From NCBI GenBank assembly GCA_954871525.1, contig OX940864.1:22562001-22626000 (forward strand): a DNA stretch of 64,000 bases, written 5' to 3'. The first letter of the stretch is position 1. Each line of letters opens with the position of its first letter. Of the stretch, positions 58,700 through 64,000 are shown piece by piece. This DNA is from Parietaria judaica (Eukaryota; Streptophyta; Magnoliopsida; Rosales; Urticaceae). The position numbers and the translations under genes were made by a program. The notes under the pieces were generated by a model. That model was given only the letters and a program-made list of their open reading frames with translations, was not told the DNA's origin and did not search any database.

Positions 58700-59370
58700 A
58701 CCCCTTGTTGTTGCACCCAAAGACCCAATCCGGGCGCAGCAGAATCCTCCAAAACGCTAAATCATAATTCATTGTCCAGGGAACAAATGAGAATGCTATT
58801 CGGGAAACACAATACTCTTAGAATATTAAGTAAAGTAGTGAAGGTTTGCGTGTGAATCTTCGAGCTTGATCTTGGTATTTATAGGCCTCTTCTTCCCGTT
58901 GGGTCGTCCTTGAATCTAGGGAATCATGGTTCCGGATCGGATGTTTAACTTGCTCCTGAGCTGACACGTATGGCTTGACTGGCGCTTCTTACACCGAAAT
59001 GGACTTTTTGACTGAGATAGACGTTGAAGGTAGTCTTTGTGCCTCATGTTTTCCTGGTCGGGAGATTTTAAATTATCCCTCGAGTACTTGTACCGATCTT
59101 CTCCTGAGGTCTTTATGCCTTTGGGACCGGGTTCCCTATTCAGGCCTTTGCTTGTTGAATTTTTGTTTCGTGGGTTTTTGGCTTCTTTCTTCTCAACGAG
59201 CCTTCCTTAAATACTTAATAATTATTTTAGCCCAGCCATTATACATTAAATAAATGTTCATAATTTATTTCAGAGATATAATTTTTTTACTTTAATATGA
59301 CTGAATTTAGTCAATTGTAATGTCTCGTACAATATGTCTTTATTAATTAAGACAAATTTGTACATCAACA
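58700..59370 (-). mobile_element. Ty3/gypsy-like LTR remnant related to the solo LTR at 18144
   Basis: Its right end ...TACATCAACA (59370) matches the end of the 18144-18985 LTR (minus-strand starts TGTTGATGTACAAATTTG and TGTTGATGTGTAAATTCG). It shares GAGCTGACACGT, TGGACTTT..GACT, TTTTCCTGGTCGGG and TTCAGGCCT, and a minus-strand TATA (TATAAATACC at 58874-58883). The left boundary is uncertain and I could not find a matching target duplication. Confidence 0.6.
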
Positions 59371-61946
59371 AGTTTTATTTAGAGCTTTTTAATATGTTGA
59401 TTTAAGTTGTTGTTTGATTAAAACATGTATAGATAGAATTTATGAAGTGTAAGTTTGTTTGATTCATATTTTTTTTATTACAAAATTACATTTTAATTAT
59501 CCGGGCTTAACGATCCTAACCAATCAAACTCGAGCTTTTATCGGATCAGTTTAGTCTTGACATTTTTATTTTATTTTAGTTAGATCAGACTTTTTATTTT
59601 TTATTTTTATAAACGCGATACGAGGCAATCAAGTTCAAGTTAAGCATCTAGGTGATCCAACTCATGCTCATCCCAAAAATGACAACTAAGACTAAGATAT
59701 ACCATAATTTAAACACGAAAAGTTGTTCCATTTTAAGCAGCCACTTTGGCTCTAATGGTACCAAACCGACTAAAATAGTATTCATTGTTTTCGAATACTA
59801 CGATAAATAATATAAGCCCAATAATAATTAGGATTAATTGTTTCCACATTCTACGATGAATAATATAAATTCAATAATATGCAGTTTCCAGTTTTTTTTA
59901 ATCATTTTAAATGGCTTTAAAACCCCCCCTCAACCTCTAATCAGAGAAGGGTGTTCTATCTAAAGTTCTAAACTTCTAATAACCCCTAAAAAAATATTAC
60001 TTCAGAATTAGATACAGTTTTAAATTTTTAATGCTCGACCTCTCCCCTTAAATTTAATTGAAACCTTAACGGCAATACTGGTATAATATTTTTATTTCAA
60101 AGAGGTAAAATTCAATTTATTTAAATATTTCAAATTTTATTTTCAAAATTATCTATTTAAATTTAAAACAAAACCATATTCTAATTGGTTAAAATATAAT
60201 TAGTTAAGATTCAAAATGACAATAAGATAAATGATAAAAGTAAAACGTGTATATATAATATATATGTACATATATCATTGTTTTTTTTTTTTACCTTTCC
60301 ATCTATATTTCCATCTATATTTCCGTCAAATTTAACATAAAAACCGTTAACATGATTTTTTTCAAAGAGCGAGTTATTGCGATAATGGAACGATAATCGT
60401 TGGAAAGGCCCTTCTCGATAAATGATCATCACTAATCGCTATCGTTTTATATTTATTGCTAGATAATCGCTGAAAATTTTCGATTAATCTATTCGAGTGC
60501 AAATGTTCGATAATCTAACTACTTTTCGTTCAATTTCGAAAAGTTTTTCCAAATTGTTTTTAATTGCAGCAAAAATACCAATTAAACTTTTCGCAAAAAT
60601 AATTATGTTTGCCCCACCCCACACCGCCACGTCCGGCCTGTCGGACGTAGGTGCGCACGTGTGTGGTGGTGGTGCATTTGTGCGAATCCTCTCCCTTTCA
60701 CAAAAGTGGGTGACCCCAAGGCCCGAGCCTCTGTCTCAAATATTAGGTATATAATTATATACATCACCAAACTCTTGTCATCTATCCATGCGAGACTCTA
60801 GCTAAGGAGGTAAACTAAATGCAACTAAAATTTCACACTAACTTGGGTAACAAGTTTCAACAATTTATGTTTATGTTTTATAACATTAGTATGAGATTTG
60901 ATTTATGTTATGTTTTGAATGAGACTTTCATTATGTTTATATTTTGTGACATTAGTATTTTATGTTATGTTATGTTTTGAGTGTAAATATGTATGATTTT
61001 TTATTTTTTTTGTAGGTTCTCCATCGATAATCAATTAATTCATCGATAAGTTTCAATAACGATAACGATATATTTTATAGGTTTTCCATCGATAAATCCA
61101 CCAGCAACCAGTTAGTCCCTCAATAACGGCAAATAATTTATCAGCCAAAACGAGAACCAAATCATTTGTTTTTTTTCTTTCAAGAAAGACTATCAAAATT
61201 TTAGAGCACCGTTCCCTAATTATTGACATTGCTTCTCATATTTGATGTACAATCAAATGATCCATAACTAATAAAAATAAAATAAAAAAGATGAACCAAA
61301 CAGAAAATAGAAGATTCACTCGTATCGTATGAGGATAAATATGAAAGATAAGCAAGTTGATTGAATTATGGGCTAATAAATTAATAAACCATGGAGGAGG
61401 CAACTTGTTTGGATAAGCAAGCATTGAAATCTTTTCCTCTTCCTTTATTTTGTTAGTAAATTCTGGTCAAACTCGCACACCCCAATCAATGGTTGAGATT
61501 ATCTCGCAAATCAACCCTAAAATAGAATAAACAATAATTATATATACAAAATGGAACCGTAAATGGATAATAAATCATAGAAACCCCCATTTTTCTTCCA
61601 CGTTCTCAGAAGAAACACGAGAAGAGAGATTAATTGGAGGTGCGTGTTACTGTTGTTGATTATTACGTACCCTTTTGAGTGCAGCTTTGCATTGTAACCC
61701 CATACATACTTCACTTTCGATTTCATTTTTGCTTGATTCTGCACTTTGGGAAATCGACAAAATTGCATGACTTGACTTTTTAAAAATATATTATAAAGGG
61801 AAAGTCTTTGTCATCTTGGTTTAATTTCTACTGATTAAAATAGTGTACGTTGATTGAATAAATTCGCTTCCAACGAAGAAGAGGGCTTTGTTTATTGGGT
61901 CTTTGTGTGACATCAATGCGGTTTGACCCTGCATTTCATTGGTGGG
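59371..61946. other. intergenic DNA upstream of the sugar transporter
   Basis: AT-rich without supportable genes. A GC-rich island at 60605-60690 contains ACGTCCG...CGGACGT and CCACACC...GTGTGGTGG self-complementary words. Duplicated TTATGTTATGTTTTGA blocks lie near 60908 and 60963. The final few hundred bases should hold the transporter promoter. Confidence 0.45.
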
Positions 61947-61972
61947 TTCTTCTTCTTCTTCTTCTTCTTCTT
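61947..61972 (+). repeat. (CTT)n microsatellite in the transporter leader
   Basis: About eight TTC/CTT units 40 bases before the ATG at 62011, followed by an AG run (61994-62007); probably in the 5' UTR. Confidence 0.85.
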
Positions 61973-62010
61973 AATCATTGAGAGATATTTGTAGAGAGAG
62001 AGAGAGGGAA

Positions 62011-63895
62011 ATGGCAGGAGGTGGATTTGCAGAGGGGGTTTCAGAGAGGGCTGGTCAGTATGAGTACAGAATCACTGCCTACTTCGTCTTTGCCTGCGTC
62101 GTTGCAGCTCTCGGAGGCTCGCTCTTCGGCTATGATCTTGGTGTTTCAGGTTCTCTTTTTTTTTATTATATTTAGAGATATATAATTGGTTGTTCCATTC
62201 ATAATACGAGCGAGGAAAAGAAGAAGCTATTTTGTTTGTTTCATTTTTTAATTTGTGATCCTATTTTCAAGGAATTCCTTAACAGCAAATATAAAAAGAT
62301 GAATAGCTTGCCTCCAAAATGTCGCTTTTGCCAAAAAAATATTTATCTCGTCACTATACATAACAGAAATAAAACAATTTATACATTAAGGAAATTTGTT
62401 TTCTTCATTTTTATTATTTTTATATTAAAAATTAAAATTCTTGAAATTGATTATTGATAATAATTTGATTTTCTGAAGAAAAAATAATGTATGGTATATT
62501 TTATCCAAAATGAAATTATGAAAATAAAATTTTAGATAATGAAAAGGAGGCTTTGGAGTTCTTTGAAAAATTAAAATTATAAATTATAGAAAAAAAAATT
62601 ATAAAAAATAGAACTAAAGTACATTTTGATGTGAAAATTGAGGGAAAAAAATTCCCATGTATTGACAAACTGACTAGCATTTGGAAATAAGTAGATCTTT
62701 TACATTAGAATTGACTGAACTATTGTTGTTTTTATGGTGCAATTCAGGTGGTGTGACTTCCATGGATGATTTCTTGAAGGAATTCTTCCCAAAAGTTTAC
62801 CGAAGAAAGCAGTTGCATCTCAACGAGACCGATTACTGTAAATACGACAACCAGATTCTCACTCTCTTCACCTCGTCGCTCTACTTCGCCGGACTCGTCT
62901 CCACCTTCGGAGCTTCCTATGTCACTCGGAACAAAGGCCGGCGCGCCAGTATCCTTGTCGGTGCAGTCAGCTTCTTCTTGGGAGCAGTCCTCAATGCAGC
63001 CGCCGTCAACATTGCGATGCTCATCCTCGGTCGGATCTTCCTCGGAATCGGCATTGGATTTGGAAACCAGGTAACCCGACATGGGAAGTTATAAAGCGTT
63101 TCTATCAACATTCCCGACAATGTATATAAAACTAACGTAGTTGGTACGAATTAGTATCTCAAGATATCGGTTCAGGTCGCAACACTTACAAAAAATTGAA
63201 AAAACACTCAGCGTTATTAAAAGATACATTCTGATTAGAATCACTGAAATGCTTTGTGTTTGCAGGCGGTGCCTCTCTACCTCTCTGAGATGGCTCCGGC
63301 GAAGATCCGAGGAGCGGTAAACCAGCTTTTCCAGCTGACAACCTGCTTGGGTATTTTGGTGGCCAACTTGATAAACTACGGAACCGAGCAGATCCATCCA
63401 TGGGGGTGGAGATTATCACTCGGTCTAGCCACGGTTCCCGCGACGCTAATGTTCGTTGGGGGGCTCTTCCTTCCCGAAACCCCCAACAGCCTGGTGGAGC
63501 AAGGGAAGATGGAGGAAGGAAGAAGGGTGCTTGAAAAAGTTAGGGGCACTACCAATGTGGATGCCGAGTTTGCTGACCTCGTCGACGCCAGCAAAGCAGC
63601 TCGGGCCATAAAGCACCCTTTCCGGAACCTTCTGCAGAGGAAGAACCGGCCTCAGCTGATCATCGGGGCTCTCGGGATTCCGGCGTTTCAGCAGCTCACT
63701 GGCATGAACTCTATTCTTTTCTATGCTCCGGTCATCTTCCAGAGCCTTGGCTTTGGCTCGGGGACCGCTCTCTACTCTTCCGTGATCACCAGCGGCGCGC
63801 TTGTTCTTGCGACTTTCATTTCGATGGCTTTGGTTGACAAGTTCGGCAGGAGAGCTTTCTTCTTGGAAGCCGGTGCTGAGATGATTTGTTGCATG
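62011..63895 (+). CDS. STP-family sugar/H+ symporter, STP14-like (continues past window)
   Basis: Plasma-membrane monosaccharide importer of the MFS sugar porter family. Exons 62011-62149, 62748-63070 and 63266-63895 (364 codons) have GT-AG introns in phase; a further intron starts at 63896 and the remaining exons lie outside the window. The start MAGGGFAEGVSERAGQYEYR matches the family N-terminus. Visible signatures: GGSLFGYDLGVSGGVTSMDD (TM1), LNETDYCKYDNQILTLFTSS, the loop NKGRRAS after TM2, GRIFLGIGIGFGNQAVPLYL, the PETPNSLVEQGK motif closing TM6, a long central loop, FQQLTGMNSILFYAPV (TM7, sugar contacts) and DKFGRRAFF. STP14 rather than STP7/13 is suggested by the GYDLGVSGGVTSMDDFLKEF and TEQIHPWGWRLSLG wording; STP14 is recalled as galactose-specific in Arabidopsis, but specificity here is not established. 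Confidence 0.93.
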
Positions 63896-64000
63896 GTGAG
63901 TTTGTCGGAGTAATTTGATTATTAATCACATATTTAGGGTCATATTTATAGAAGAAAATAATTTGTTAGTTCAATATTCAAAGAGGGCTGAATTTGCTAA

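Noticed and set aside
60605..60690. GC-rich island with self-complementary words as a structured RNA or terminator
   Set aside because: Pairings are short and interrupted, and no flanking repeats or gene end give it context.

Overview
This is a plant nuclear (eudicot-like) window. It has AT-rich intergenic DNA, genes with GT-AG introns, and protein families restricted to or typical of flowering plants (a PP2C/cyclic-nucleotide-binding/kinase fusion, ATL RING-H2 ligases, NINJA, an STP sugar transporter, an F-box protein). There are no operons, Shine-Dalgarno sites or CRISPR arrays. All coordinates were read by eye from the sequence; family names come from remembered protein families, not from database searches.

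Layout. (i) 1-14.3 kb is a transposon-rich block. It holds a partial F-box/LRR gene at the left edge (minus strand) lying behind a minus-oriented LTR with a primer-binding site, and a decayed Ty1/copia polyprotein (3242-6610) with three in-frame stops. Next come a 2.7-kb 3' LTR, a second related LTR copy, and a Pack-MULE-like element (12424-14325) carrying fragments of a gamma-glutamyltransferase gene and of a second gene, plus a 20-bp minisatellite. (ii) 14.3-26.8 kb is gene-poor: a solo LTR with an exact 5-bp target duplication (18144-18985) and two non-autonomous hAT-type elements with exact 8-bp duplications (20855-21628 and 23407-23906). (iii) 27.1-33.9 kb is a 15-exon gene for a PP2C + two cNMP-binding domains + kinase-like protein (1084 aa). 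(iv) 37.9-50.6 kb holds two paralogous intronless ATL RING-H2 genes on the minus strand. They are separated by nested elements: a 445-bp hairpin MITE, a MULE-like element, and a foldback element with inverted tandem arrays that is itself interrupted by a 4.65-kb hAT transposon with a nearly intact transposase gene. (v) 50.6-64 kb has a 100-bp tRNA-derived SINE with a 17-bp target duplication, a copia-type LTR remnant, the NINJA gene (minus), another LTR remnant, and the first three exons of an STP14-like sugar transporter running off the right edge.

How the genes relate. The PP2C/kinase gene, the ATL pair and NINJA appear to form an ancestral gene block. From memory, Arabidopsis has the PP2C/kinase gene (At2g20050) next to ATL12 (At2g20030), and ATL42 (At4g28890) next to NINJA (At4g28910), so this window may carry the unduplicated order. 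NINJA bridges JAZ repressors to TOPLESS in jasmonate signalling, ATL proteins are membrane E3 ligases, and STPs import hexoses. I see no evidence that they act in one pathway; the linkage looks like inherited synteny.

The most unusual material is in the mobile elements: the Pack-MULE with its hairpin-forming minisatellite, the foldback element with inverted 25-bp arrays and tRNA-like segments, paired duplicated sequences in the hAT transposase intron, and the kinase-like domain that lacks standard catalytic-loop residues.
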